From Zygnema cylindricum (taxonomy: Eukaryota; Streptophyta; Zygnematophyceae; Zygnematales; Zygnemataceae): a stretch of 64,000 bases of DNA. The stretch covers positions 1 to 64,000 of the forward strand of contig JBBHKE010001395.1 in NCBI GenBank assembly GCA_037447655.1, given 5' to 3'. Every line of letters starts with the position of its first letter. The stretch's first letter is position 1. The notes beneath the pieces are model-generated. The model did not search any database, was not told the origin of the DNA, and saw only the letters and a program-made list of their open reading frames with translations. Of this stretch, positions 11,003 through 22,950 are shown piece after piece. A program made the position numbers and the translations under genes.

Positions 11003-11857
11003 TGAGCAGCCTATGTAAAGCCTCTAAGATAATATTTTCCCCTTCCACTTTCCCACTGAATAAGTGCCGCCCAGGCACACAAATATTATGACCACCCTCA
11101 CCTTTGTGAGGACAAGACTCCCTTGAGTCAAACGCAAAAAAAATCAATAAATTTGCTCCCCTGAGCAGTAAGTTATGGATGGTCAAGGATGACCCCTATA
11201 GTTACAAGCTCTCTTAGAGAGAGGTACAGAAATCTCACTAAGTCTTGGTCTGCCTACTCACGACTACCTACTACTAAACCCTAGTCCAATATGAACACTA
11301 TATAGTACAAGATGGTACAATAGGAGATGTACTTATTGTACGACCATTGTACGACATGGTCTACAAGGTGACACATGTGAAATCGAGAGCCATGGTTCCT
11401 CCTCCCATCTTCTCCAGTATTAAATAATGTGGCGCCACGTGGCACCGCGTGACGCTATCTCCAAATGACGCCAAAAGCTCACTTCGCGTGGTGGCTACAA
11501 TGCCGGCCGTCCGATCAAAACATATTTTACATGGTTCAGATTTGCGTACATACATGAGTTACTTACTTTCGTTAGTCTGTTGTTAATTAGCTGTCGCGTT
11601 AATGTTTATTTATCTTTAAAACCCAGCACGTGTATCGTTTCGTAGCGCCTTAATGGTTAAGGGGCTCGGCTATAGAGAATCCAGAGGTCGCAGGTTCATA
11701 TGTAGACCTACGCAACATTTTAGTAAAATATCCTCTACTTCAAAATCTGCCACTTTCTAAATATGGCGGCAGCCATGGCGCGCCTTTGATCCTCACTCTC
11801 TTTCTTTAAAACAAAACTAAAATAGAGAATTGAACTATTAATTTTCTCTTTTCAACA
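11003..11857 (-). repeat. Copia LTR, copy 2 (855 bp)
   Basis: Same TG...CA borders and length as copy 1. It lies between elements A and B, so it serves as the 3' LTR of B and also sits where the 5' LTR of A would be. No separate second LTR is present between them. It contains the tRNA-like segment at 11643-11717. Confidence 0.85.
11643..11717 (+). ncRNA. tRNA-like segment inside LTR copy 2
   Basis: Counterpart of 8437-8511 with TTAATGGTTAAGG, a CTATAGA anticodon-loop-like stretch and GAGGTCGCAGGTTCA. The anticodon position differs from copy 1 (ATA against GTA). Presence in both LTRs means it was there before the LTR copies separated. Confidence 0.45.
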
Positions 11858-14800
11858 CTCCCTTTAATTCCTAGTCAATTTTCAATTTTAATCCACAATT
11901 TTCTCCGCAATAAATAAACTTAGGGGAAGGCACTGGTTTTGTCATCATGTCTGCAATCATTTCTCTATCAGTTTTATGAACCAATTGAATAATTTTATTT
12001 TCTACCTTCTCTCTAACAAAGCTTAGTCTAATATCCATATGCTTAGCTTTGAAGTGATTTTTCGGATTTGCTGCAATAGAGATGGCTGTTTGATTATCAC
12101 AAAAAATATTTTGGGTTCTACACTTCATGAACCCAAGTTCTTCAATAAGAGATTTATCCCACGTTAATTCTTTGGTGGCAACACGGAAGCCATGTATTCA
12201 GCCTCCATATTGGACTGAGCAACTACTTTTTGTTGATTGCTACTCCAACAACATGCACCGGATCTAATTTTTAACACATATCCAATCGTACACCTCCTTA
12301 AAGGCACATCTCCATAACTAGCATCATTCCAAGTGGTGATGTTAGTGTGCTCCTCTCCCAAATGCAACCATAATTCCCTTGTCCCCACCAGATACCTCAT
12401 CACCCTTTTGGCAGCCTCCTAGTCTATTTTTCTTGGTTCATTTAGCCTACTACTAAAGACACCTACAGCTGCAGCTATATCCGAACGGGTATTGTTCATA
12501 AAATAAACTAAACGTCCTACAATCTGCCAATAAGGGATATTTTCCATAAATTTTCTTTCTATCTCATCCATCTCATCACTAATGATCAATATTCCTCTCT
12601 CTTCACTCCCCTCAAACACTTTCTTCAAATCCATAAGAGTAGTACATCTGTTTGCTTTTCCATCTAAAATACTTCTAGTATATGACCGATTGCTTCTTTT
12701 TGAGTGAGTCTTATAATTCTATTCCCTCTATCTCTCTCCATCAGAATTCTCAATATGTACTTTGCTTTGCCGAGATCTTTCATATCAGAACTACTTCTAA
12801 GATCCCGTATTAGTTTGTTAATTTTATCTAAGAACTTGCTTAAGACCAACAAATCATCCACATAAATAGCAATAAATATCACTCCATTCTCATCCTCAAA
12901 TAAATATATAGAGTGATCTGAACTAATTGTGATATACCCCAAACCGGTCAAAAATTCGTCTAGCTTTTTATTCCATTGTCACGGGGCTTGCTTAAGCCCA
13001 TAGAGTGATTTTATCAATTTGCAAACTTTATTTTCTTCCCCACTTTCCTCGAATCCTTCCGGTTGCATCATGTAAATTTCTTCTTCCAACTCTCCCTGCA
13101 AATAGGTCGTTTTAATATCCATCTAGTGGATTGCCATATCCTCGGCTGCGGCTATATTTAAAAGGATTCTAATAGAAGGAAATCTGAGTACAGGTGCAAA
13201 GGTTTCTTCGTAGTCTATCCCCTCTTTCTGAGTATAACCTTTTGCAACTAACCTAGCTTTGTACCTATCAATGGTATTATCCGGGTTTAATTTAAGCTAA
13301 AAAACCCACTTACATCCGATCGGTTTTTGGACCGGTGGACTATCTACCAACTCCCATGTCTTGGCTTCTATGATAGAGGCCATTTCTTCATTTATAGCTG
13401 TAATCCACCGACTACTTTCTGGAGTGTTTATGGCCTCTAAGTATGTCTCTGGTTCATCTGGGTGAGATATCTTTGTGAGTTGGTTATGTACTTGTCTTTC
13501 TTAAAGTCGTTTCTTTGTGAGTTGGTTATGTACTTGTCTTTCTTAAAGTCGTTTACTACTTCTTCTTCCCCCTTCAAAATCGGACGCTGGTATGGAAGGC
13601 ATTCTTCGGTTTTGTTTAGGGAGATTTCCAGCTCCCCTATCTTCCAATTCCGATGTCTCATCAAGTTCCTCATCGGTTTCCACTTCGTATTGTGGCGTTG
13701 CCTTGGATGTTGTCCTTTCCTCCTTCTCCTTTGGTAGATCTGCAGATTTTTCTTTTTCTCCCTTTTCCTTCTCTTCATTTTCAAAATCAAAGTTAGAAAA
13801 CTGATCCGTTTCAAATCTGATTTCGACTTCCTTATTATATTTCAATGGATCAATGGACTTCTCTTCATTCATCACGACTATGTGTTTTACTAAAATTACA
13901 TCTCTATTTTTCAAGTCATACACTTGGTATCCTTTTGTGCTCTCATCGTATCCTACAAGATATCCTGGCTTCCCTCTCCCCTCTAACTTCCATTTAGTCT
14001 TATCGGAATCCAAATTGTAGACTTGACTTCCGAACACTCTCAAACTAGACAAATCATGCTTTCTTGTTGTCCACCTCTCATAGGGAGTTTCCTCCATATT
14101 TGCTGAAGTTAGGACTCTATTTATGATGAAATTAGCATAGTTCATAGACTCTGCCCAAAACTATATCCCTATCCTCTTATCAGTTAACATACTTCTATAC
14201 ATATCTCCTAAAGTTCTATTCACTCTTTCTCCTACTCCATTTTGTTCCGGATTATAGGGAACAGTTTTCTCATGATGAATTCCTTATTCTTTAAGATATT
14301 CTTGAAATTCCCTTGAGGTGTATTCTTTCCCATTATCACTTCTTATCTCTTTTATCGAGGTTTCATGTAGCTTTTCACTCCATACTTTATACTCTTTGAA
14401 ACATCTTAATATCTTTAACTTATGTCTGAGAAAGTATACCTTCGTGTATCTAGACCAATCATCTGTGATGGTTAACATCTATCTCTTACCCCCATGTGAA
14501 GCATACCTAGCAGGTCCCCAAACATCAGTGTGAACTAGATCTAATACTTTCTCTCTCCTAAATGTGGTTGCCTATGGAAATGGAAGTCTATGAATCTTCC
14601 CTTGGGCACATCCACTACAATAATCAAAGGTCCCATCATCCTCAAAAGTAATACCCTCCACTATTCCATTTTTCTTCATTTTCTTTAATTTATCTAGATG
14701 CACATGCCCCAACCTTTTATACCAAAGCATCATCTCACTTGCACACAAGTAGAGAACACTCTTTTCATTGCAAAGAACAATTTTGAACATTCCTTGACTG

Positions 14801-16337
14801 CCCTTCTCAGCTATGAAATAAACCTCATTATCAAAGCTTGCTGTGAAGATTCCTTTCCTAGTTCTTATTTCAAACTCCTTTTCATTGAGGACAGCTGTTG
14901 AGACTAGGTTCTTGCTATGCTGTGGAATGTAAAGAACTTATGAGGGTGTTACAATTGAGGCCTTTCCATCAATTAGAACCTTCAAGTCAACAGTTCAAAC
15001 AAGACTTGTGGTTTCTAAACTACCATCTCCGTACTCTATCTCAACTGTTGGGATGTTTCTCAGTTTAGTGAACCACGGCTTATCTTTGCACATATGCATT
15101 GAAGTCATTCAGTCTATGATCCACCCATCCTCGAATGGATCCCTCTTACCTCCGAAAGCACACTTTGTCTCCGTGGAATGTCGACATGCTTTTCAGTGTT
15201 TTTCGGATTAAGAAGAAGCTCCTCAAGCTCCTCTTCTAATTCATTTTTCCTTCCACTTCTTCGTCATGAACTTTAGTTACGAAAGCCTTTTTCTTTCCTC
15301 CATCCCTTGAGGTTCCTTGACCATCTTTCAGTCGAAGATCTGCAAGTCTGACACAATCTGCCATATAGTGTCCCGGTTTCTTGCAGAAGTGACATAATCC
15401 TCCTTGAGAAGTTCCTCTCCCCTGTCTATCAAATCTGCCACCTCCTTGTCCTCTTCCACCAATGTTTCGATAGGGATCTTTCCCTCTCTCCTCATCACGC
15501 TTCCGCCAATCAGCTCCTGCAGACAATGCTTGAACACTAGGACTCCCTCTCCTAAGCTCTATGGTGCTTTCTTTCACTAAAATCATTCCCACTGTGTCAT
15601 CCTAATTCTAATTGCATTCTCCTATGTTCTGCAATCGGTTAATGATATTCTCATACTCATCAGGTAGTTTCATAATGTGTTTACTCTTTGTCCCTCGGAC
15701 CATGAGTTACCTGCACTCTCTAACTCTCTAAATAATGCCTCTAAATCATTGCAATAACTATTCATACTTCCTCGTTTATAAGTATAAGCGGCAATCTTAT
15801 TTTCTGCCAACTGTTATTGTTGCAATGATCCACTTTTATATTTGTTAACTAGTGATATCCAAATCTGAGATGAAGATTTGACATGCATAAGGGGAATGGC
15901 AATGCCCTTTGCTACACTTTTAAGAATTAAGAGCTTAGCATTCTTATCTTTGTAGTTCCACTTTTCATACTCTGATCTTTCTATCTAAACCATTGTCGTC
16001 ATTTTTGGTGATGCTCTTGCCGATATCGCCTTCGGCAACGGTGTCACTTAAGTTGCAACTACTCCAATTTCTCCTTCCATGACAATCTCCTTTCCTTCCT
16101 CATGTTAATCCTCGGTGATGGTGGCAGCTGTTCTACCATTTTTAGAGGCGGAGGTGTCAGAAAAACGTGTCCCTCCAAACCTTGGTGGAGGTGGGCATCG
16201 AATTAATCCAAACACTATTCCCCATAGATGCTTCTCAAATATTTCTCCCTCCATCATCATTTCCCAATACAAAAAGTTTGATCCATCAAATATGGGCATC
16301 TTAGAGGGTGGGCCCATAACCTAAAATTTTGTGGTCT
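11858..16337 (-). mobile_element. Ty1/copia element lacking its 5' LTR (copy B)
   Basis: On the minus strand, in order: gag start (ATG at 16317, FDGSNFLYW motif), a CCHC zinc knuckle (C-x2-C-x4-H-x4-C, about 15410-15360), a degraded protease region near 15120 where the catalytic D-S-G is lost, the HHCC pre-integrase zinc region (14790-14572), the integrase core (TDDWSRYT and IRSDNG, 14478-14284), the integrase C-terminus and linker (14145-13543), RT with YVDD near 12850, and RNase H pieces to 11871. In-frame stops lie at 13123-13125 and 12979-12981 in the RT, with more breaks elsewhere. To the right, the leader (about 16338-16356) runs straight into LRR-gene intron DNA, so the 5' LTR is absent. 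Dead element. Confidence 0.85.
15236..15592 (-). pseudogene. Copia gag zinc-knuckle segment (element B)
   Basis: The open frame holds a C-x2-C-x4-H-x4-C knuckle (CHFCKKPGHYMADC) preceded by a glycine/arginine-rich stretch, the classic nucleocapsid arrangement that binds element RNA. It is cut off from the gag N-terminus (16317-16105) by stops and frame changes. Confidence 0.8.
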
Positions 16338-16408
16338 CCTTTGACCCACAGAATTAACATCAATGTTTCAATCTTCTAAAGAAATTTGTTTTCTTGTTTG
16401 TGACTTAC

Positions 16409-16480
16409 AATTTGGTGAGGTTTTTGATTTGATCGAAGGATGATGGAATGTTTCCTTCCAATTGGTTTGCCTCTAGACGT
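16409..16480 (-). pseudogene. Decayed LRR exon (type 1)
   Basis: 72 open nt ending in a GTAAGT donor encode one LRR with core NQLEGNIPSSFDQIKNL. At the expected acceptor the CAG is CAA, so splicing into this exon is probably lost. The surrounding intron DNA matches that around 27317-27388 and 25043-25114. The copia cluster ends 50 bp to its left. Confidence 0.75.
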
Positions 16481-16997
16481 TTGCGACACCTCAGATCGCC
16501 ATGTCTCACAATGAGCTCATATACAACATCAGTTGCATTATTACGATAAAACGATTTAAAACATGATTTTTTTGAAACACATCACAATTCGGATTATCCA
16601 ACATTGCACTTGTCCACTAAGTTCCGAAATGTTTTTGGCAAATCCTAAAAAAAATACACGCCTATTTTTTCTCTCATCCCCTTCCAAGATCAAAATTATT
16701 ATTTTTGGAAGTAGAAGAATGCACTAATTTATATTCTTCTACATTTAAATTTGGCAATAAATTACAATTACAAAATATATTTGCTATAACTTCAAATCTT
16801 TAATATTTTTCAAACAGTGCACTTACAAACTGAAAAAAACTTAATGTTTCCGATCGAACATATGTAACTTGAGAAACTTTCTACCTTCTACATCCCCGAG
16901 TAGCCTTTGACCCCAAGCGCCCACTCACAAATTGTATTATATTTCATTCTCAATGCTTCAAACTAATCAAAGCCCGTATTTTTGTACTGTATCTTTC

Positions 16998-17069
16998 AAA
17001 TCTACCAAGGATGTGAGCTGCCATATGGATGTCGGAATGCTTCCTTTAAACTTGTTGGTTCCAAGTTAT
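16998..17069 (-). pseudogene. Decayed LRR exon (type 2)
   Basis: The acceptor TTACAG is kept and the 72-nt exon reads as one LRR with core NKFKGSIPTSIWQLTSL. However, the second codon has become TAA, and the donor reads GAAAGA where the other copies have GTAAGA. Closest copies are 25614-25685 and 27934-28007. The matching intron sequence stops at about 17172, where unrelated DNA begins. Confidence 0.75.
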
Positions 17070-18224
17070 CTGTAATAACATCCACACATTCGCCAAGTGT
17101 CCAAAGGACAAATAGTTAACCTAAAAATAAATTTTACAGAAAATCAAACACGGTCATTAAAATTGTGCAAGATAATGTCTCGTCGCGGGTAGATCCGGTT
17201 TGATAACGTAAGTTATCCCAATCTGTGGGCATAAACAAAGAGAAAACCCTCGATTATGAATGGTTATTTCAAAACGAACTATCCGAGGTGCGTCAAGTGA
17301 TAGGCCAATCCACACAAAATAAGTGAACACAGGAAGTCTCTAGCAAGACCTAGTGGTCAGATCTAGCAAAAAGCCGGAATACCAAAACCTCTACCTTGCA
17401 AACAATGGGCAAGGTTGAAGGGCCAGATCTATAAACACAAACAGAGAAACTATCCAGGCACCTTTCGGTGCAGATCTACAGCGGCACAGACAGAAAATTG
17501 TCTAAATAGTGCCACCAACGACAAGATCTATGAAAGGAAATCCAATCTAGATAGTCTCGGGGAAACTCAAGGCCACTCACGGCCATATAGCATGCAAGGA
17601 AAACAAAGAAAATACAAATGCTCAAAAAGAATGGTTTGTAATAGAACCAATCCACACCGAACACCTACACGAGTGTCTAAATTACAAAGAAACGCTCCTA
17701 CACCCGCAAGGCATCTTGATACTTACAAACACCTCTAATACTCTGGTGAGTACTAAAAGTGAACTGGACTTGGTCGAGGCAAGTCGGATTTTGCATAGCT
17801 CCCTGAAATCAAACCTGCTTCGATTCTGAATAAAGGTGTCAAAAACCACCGCTAAACACGGTATGCGTATCAGCGCTATGCCACGCTATACCCAACTATA
17901 AAGCAATGATAATTTTAGGTTATAATTCGTGCAATTCTAATATATATGAATATATATTTTTATTTTGCTAAGTGTTCTGAATGATTAAGGTTGGCAAGAG
18001 GAAAATAAAGAAAATATCAAATCCAACACAACCCAAACATCAACAAGATAGCAAATTAAGTTGCACCAAAGGAAAGAAAGATAAGAAATATTGAGAAAAG
18101 TTCAAAATAAAACACAAAATACGGTAAGATTGGGCAAAAAGGTTTCCCAAACCCTAATTCCACGCTGAAAAAATCAAAAATCTGCGACCAATGAATGGTA
18201 ATATGCTGACCTAGGGTTAAGAAT

Positions 18225-18330
18225 TTCAAAAAATAAACCCTAAATACGCCCAAACCCTAAATCTGCGGCCGAAACCCTAAATCTGCGGCCAAACCCTAAT
18301 TCCGCAGATTAACCCTAAAAATCTGACACA
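18225..18330 (+). repeat. CCCTAAATCTGCGGCC short tandem units
   Basis: About five copies of (A)AACCCTAAA(T), several followed by TCTGCGGCC, occur in 100 bp. This is a second telomere-like core, here joined to a GC-rich spacer. Confidence 0.6.
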
Positions 18331-19859
18331 AAATCAGACCTAAATCTGCAGACCAGAAATAGAGTGGAAGCAAGATAGAAGACAAGAATTGAAAGCAAGA
18401 AAGAAGAAAACAAAAAACCAAAACAAAATGTTTTTATTTTTTTATAAAATAAAATTTATAAATTAAATTATTTTTATAATATATTTTCCCAATGCAAAAC
18501 TGAAAACGAAAGCAAAAATAGAGAGAAAGTAGAATGAAACTTGTAGTAAAATAAAGCTAGATCAAAAGGAAAAAAAAACCAACTCAAATAAAAGGTGGAA
18601 GAAAATCTAGAAATGAAAAAATAGATTTTATATTGAAAATAATGTAATTTTTATATTTTTTTTTTCCTTTAGCTTTATTTTATCACACAAAACTGAGAAG
18701 TAAAACTGAAAATGAAAGGTAAATAGGCAGGAAAATGGGAAGAAAAAAAAACAAGAATAAAAACTGAATTTGAAAAGTAATATTTTTTTTATGAATTATT
18801 TTTATAAAAATAAACTTTTAGAAAATGTGATTTTTAAAAAGTGGAGCTTTTGGACAAGAATACTAAGCCACAAGGTAGCCACTAGGCTCTTGGGTCTTCA
18901 ACGTATTCTTTACAAGAGTTATCTCGTACGAAAGCAACGAAGCAAAATAAATAATTCCAACCAAAAACAAGGAAAACTCAAAATTCGGCCAAAATTCACC
19001 CTTCCATTCCCAACCGAAAATACAAACAACACAAAACAAACACCCAAACCGTTCAGCTGCCCGAGGAAGGCACAACAAGGTCCAGATGTGCTCCCCCACG
19101 ATCTCCAAATTCACACTTCCACCAAAAGACAAACTTTGGAGGGAAACCTTCCGGACGTGGCCTTAGGCCGTGTGGATTAAAAACGTGGGCAGAAATAAAA
19201 GGGGAAATATTCTTAACCTATCTAGCCTCTACAGCTAGCTAGCAAGGAGAAGAAAGACACGTGGGCAATCGGTGAGAGAGAGAGCAAGAGAAAAGCTCCG
19301 CTGCAAAGAGAAAATTCTTGTCCAAAAGCTAAATTCTCTAAGTCTGAGAATTAGGCTAAGTAAGAGCTACGCTAGGCCTAAGCAAAATTAGCCTACGTCT
19401 AGTCTATTTTACATGCATGAAACTACTAAAGATATTGGCATGAAACTACTAAAGATGTTGGCCAATAGGCAGCCAACATCGTCTGCCGTACGCTTGACAA
19501 AATCCACTGTCCGAGGGTAAAAACCATCCCTAACTATATGTGCGCGCGAACCTACATGGGTTCGCGACTTAAATAAATAGATAGTGTATCGAAGCCTCGC
19601 CCGAAAATCGCGATGCGCCTCCAAACGATACTCCGCATACATACTTCGAAATCGCGTGCAGACGCATGAATCGAAGCATACCGCACGAAATAAAAGGTCT
19701 AGCACGAAATACTCGAAATCGCGTCACGTCACCCAAACGATGTTTCGCATCCAACTTTGAAAATCGTGTACCTACGCACGAAATAAAACATATCGCACGA
19801 AATTAGTAACTTTCAAAGAAAAATTGAAAATATGTATCAGAATTTAATTGCACGTGCGA

Positions 19860-20125
19860 ACCAAAATTATGCGCGCGTGCCAAAATCGTGCTTACAAGCA
19901 TAAAACCGCGCGCGCGTGCCTAAAACTGCCAGTGCATACAAAATACCGCGCGTGCGTGCAGAATACCGCGCGTGCGTGAGAAATACTGCGTGTGCGTGAG
20001 AAATACTGCGCGCGCGTGAAAAATACTGCGTGTGCATGCAAAATATTGCGCGTGCGTGTATTATATAGTGCGCGCACACTAAATATCGGGCGTGCGGACA
20101 TGATATCGTGCGCGCGGGCAGCCGA
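19860..20125 (+). repeat. 21-bp CG-rich minisatellite (Z-DNA prone)
   Basis: Roughly ten imperfect units of AAATACYGCGCGTGCGTGMR follow one another. Alternating CG, TG and CA steps give strong alternating purine-pyrimidine character. A looser series of ACGAAAT / CGAAATCGCGT words precedes it from 19540. The unit keeps both strands open, so the Cys/His/Ala-rich frames seen here are artefacts. Confidence 0.75.
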
Positions 20126-22754
20126 CGCGATGCGGCATGACAATAGAGTCACGGGTTAGTGTTTTATTTTTCAATAGAAACCGACAGCTCAAAGTTAAGC
20201 TATAAAACAATTTAGAAATTTAACAGGTTATGATATTAGATAAATAAAAGCACGACCATAAATGTTTCTCCAATTCAAGAAGAGTCGGTGTGGTAACTAC
20301 TATCAGATTATTGTGGCAAATGTCACTTTAAAGCTTTTTTAGGCTTTGGGATTTTAGTTGCTTTACAGTTATCGTCAGACTAAGCACGTACTGGCGCATT
20401 CTTTTGCAGCAAATAAGACGTGATCGACTTGCAATCCACATAAAATGCACAAATAACCCACAGCGATAAGGGTCACTCAAAATACATTTCCACCAGTAGA
20501 ATGTGTCCCGTTATAATGTTTATAGACCGCCAAACTAAACAATCACTAGCATACCCCTTGTGGTGAATAAACATCATCACCGACAGTAGCATATTAACTC
20601 CAACCCGAAAATAACCCAACGGGGTCAACTCTTTTCAATTGCCAATAGATACTAAAGATAGCTATAACAAACTATAACATGCATTGCGAAGCACCAGAAT
20701 TCGCTAATGCTACCAGTCCGGCCCATGTTTCAAGCCACAGACATACTAAGTACTTCCACGTATTGTCCACCGACAGACTGGGCCAGCCACGTTATTTACT
20801 GAATTAAGTTCTCCACCGACACAAGATTCTCCCTCGATACAATTCCACTTCTTGTTTTCCTGCAAACGGAAGCTTGAACATTTGAGTCTTCTACTATCAA
20901 CATCATCAAATTTAATAAAGAAGGATCACAGCTTAGAGCTTTCTTAGAGTAAAACGAGCTACGTTGCAGTTTAATTCCATCAACCGACGAGGCAATTTTT
21001 ATATTTTTAAGGTATACTGAGACGAGTTATTAGATTTTTTGTTTGGGAAAAATGGCAATGTCATCCAATGCGCTATTTACAGTAGAGAGTTTGTTCATAG
21101 GCACTATGTCTGCATAGCAAAGTGCATAAGTTTTGTTTTGAAAAACGGAAAACATGTTATCCAATGAATATGATGGGATCGTTATGCATAGCGATTGTTC
21201 CATACCTATCACAATAAATAATGTTACAAAGCCTAGGACAAAATCTCAGAATTTGTAAAACAAAATTTGGAATCAAAATTCGGAATTCGGAATCGGAATT
21301 CGGATTTCATAATTTCATAATTTTTGTTATTGATTCGGAGAACAAAATTTAGCCTATTTTTTTTTTCCTTTGTTCATTTTTCCTACCTTTATTTGACCTT
21401 TGGTGTACTTAACATTATTGTTTATGATCATATGGTCTTGGCATTTTGTTTTGTGTTTTATATGGATATGTCTACTTGTGCAACTCTCCTCTTTCAAAAA
21501 CTATTTAGATTTTTTATGATGGTTTGAACCCCAGCTCAACATTCTCGATAACCTGTGTTTATTTTAAACTTCAGTTATCCAAATTTGATCATTTTTTCCC
21601 TTTCTCATGACTTATAAGTTTAAAAAAAAAAAAAGTGGATCGTCTGGTTGACATATCCGGGTTTTTTTTTTAAGTTTTGGTATTTTGACATTGAAGTTTA
21701 TCCTTTACTCCCGAGATTTTTGCTTTCTTTTATGATAACCCAGATATTCATATTGAAACCTCAAAAGGAACCGTCATCTTGCGACTGTTTTTTGATGGAC
21801 CTAGGTTTAACGGGTTCAGATAATTGAAGCTTTTTAGATATGATCTAATGAGCTGAATTTTGAACTTCAAGAAAAATGATTAGGATTTGCCGAGCTGTAC
21901 ATAAAAAATACTTATACAGAGAAAATTTTGCCCTTTTTTTTGGTCATTTATTATTTGTATCACACAACTAGTACATTGTCCGCAATACTAACTTAGCAAA
22001 CTTGGTGAAAGATCTAGTAGCACTAGGTTGAATGATTAACTAAGGAATGAATTTCGGATGGTTTTGGACTTTGTTAGCTTTACATGATTTCAACAATTAG
22101 GGTTTGAGATTTACCTTTAGAAGAGGGCATGTTGGGAGACAGGGTGAAGGAGGCTATGGAGGTGATCTGGGTGGTGGAAAAGCTGGAGAACCTTTTGAAG
22201 GTGGGGTGGCCAGCTCTGGTAAGCCAAGAAAGTATGTAGTTTGCATTAGTCTTATGCCACATAATTGTAAAAACTATTTGGGTAAAGGCCTTACCTCGCT
22301 TATATGTTCCGTTATATTTTGATAACCCTAAATTAACTTTGGATGTTTCCAAATGCGATCACCAAAAGCCCTTCAAGCAACTCATTTTGAATTTCACTTA
22401 GGATAATCACATTTCCAACTTTTGAGCGTATATGATAAACAGTTCTTAGCCTAAGAAATTGCTGAAAGAATTTGACATTACTTTACCAAATAAGTGAACT
22501 TTAAAATATATTTATGAAACTTTAGAATGTGTTTATACAAAATTCTGAAATCCTGAAATTCTAAAGCTTAGTTGCCAACCACAAAAAATCCACCCGCTAA
22601 TTTCGTACAAACCTGCTGGTACATAATTAGAAAGGATATTCGTTAGTGGCAGGCATCTTGTCAAAAATAACTTACTTTTGCAAGTGTATATGTTCAGCTG
22701 ATTGTTGTATCCCTGTGAGCATGTACATGTAAATGTTTTTGCAACGGTACCATT

Positions 22755-22950
22755 TCAACAGATACCGCCTCCCCCACAAGCTCCTCCCACTTGTGTCGTA
22801 TTGCAAAACGCTTGACATTCGCTTTTAGTGCACTGATTTTTGGATGCGCAGTTTGATGGAAGGTTTGGGCCAAATAGGCAGTTTTTTTCCAGACTTCGGC
22901 ATGAGAAGCTCATCTGAATCGGTTCAGAGAAGTAGTTGTTCTCAAGTGAT
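22755..22950 (-). CDS. Terminal exon: last LRR part plus Cys-rich tail
   Basis: The acceptor TTTGAGCAG leads into a 196-nt exon in phase 2, ending in TGA. It starts like an LRR (SLENNYFSEPIQMSF) and continues into about 50 residues with eight cysteines. Recognisable pieces are NCLFGPNLPSNC, QCTKSEC and QAFC, then a glycine-rich end before the final cysteine. Cys-rich caps commonly close extracellular LRR solenoids. The open frame runs cleanly to the stop, and the phase matches all upstream LRR exons. Confidence 0.75.

Larger units (their letters stand above)
17172..22120. other. Repeat-rich stretch without recognised genes
   Basis: Unrelated DNA starts at about 17172, breaking an LRR intron. 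Open frames at 17415-17738 and 18770-19180 have no recognised domain. A short CCCTAAA-rich stretch lies at 18230-18330, and CG-rich repeats lie at 19540-20125. From 20150 to 22120 I see no gene or repeat array. Confidence 0.4.

Noticed and set aside
17415-17738. 107-codon open frame in GATCTA-rich DNA
   Set aside because: It looks more like retroelement LTR or leader DNA than protein-coding sequence, but no TG...CA borders or second copy were found, so neither call is made.
18770-19180. 136-codon open frame, lysine-rich
   Set aside because: No domain, splice evidence or paralogue. It is A-rich at its start, and an equally long frame runs on the other strand.
22121-22218. Possible plus-strand exon (acceptor CTTTAG, donor GTAAGC, encoding a VVEKLENLLKVGWPAL-like peptide)
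   Set aside because: No partner exon, paralogue or family match, and two frames are open across it, so it cannot be separated from chance.
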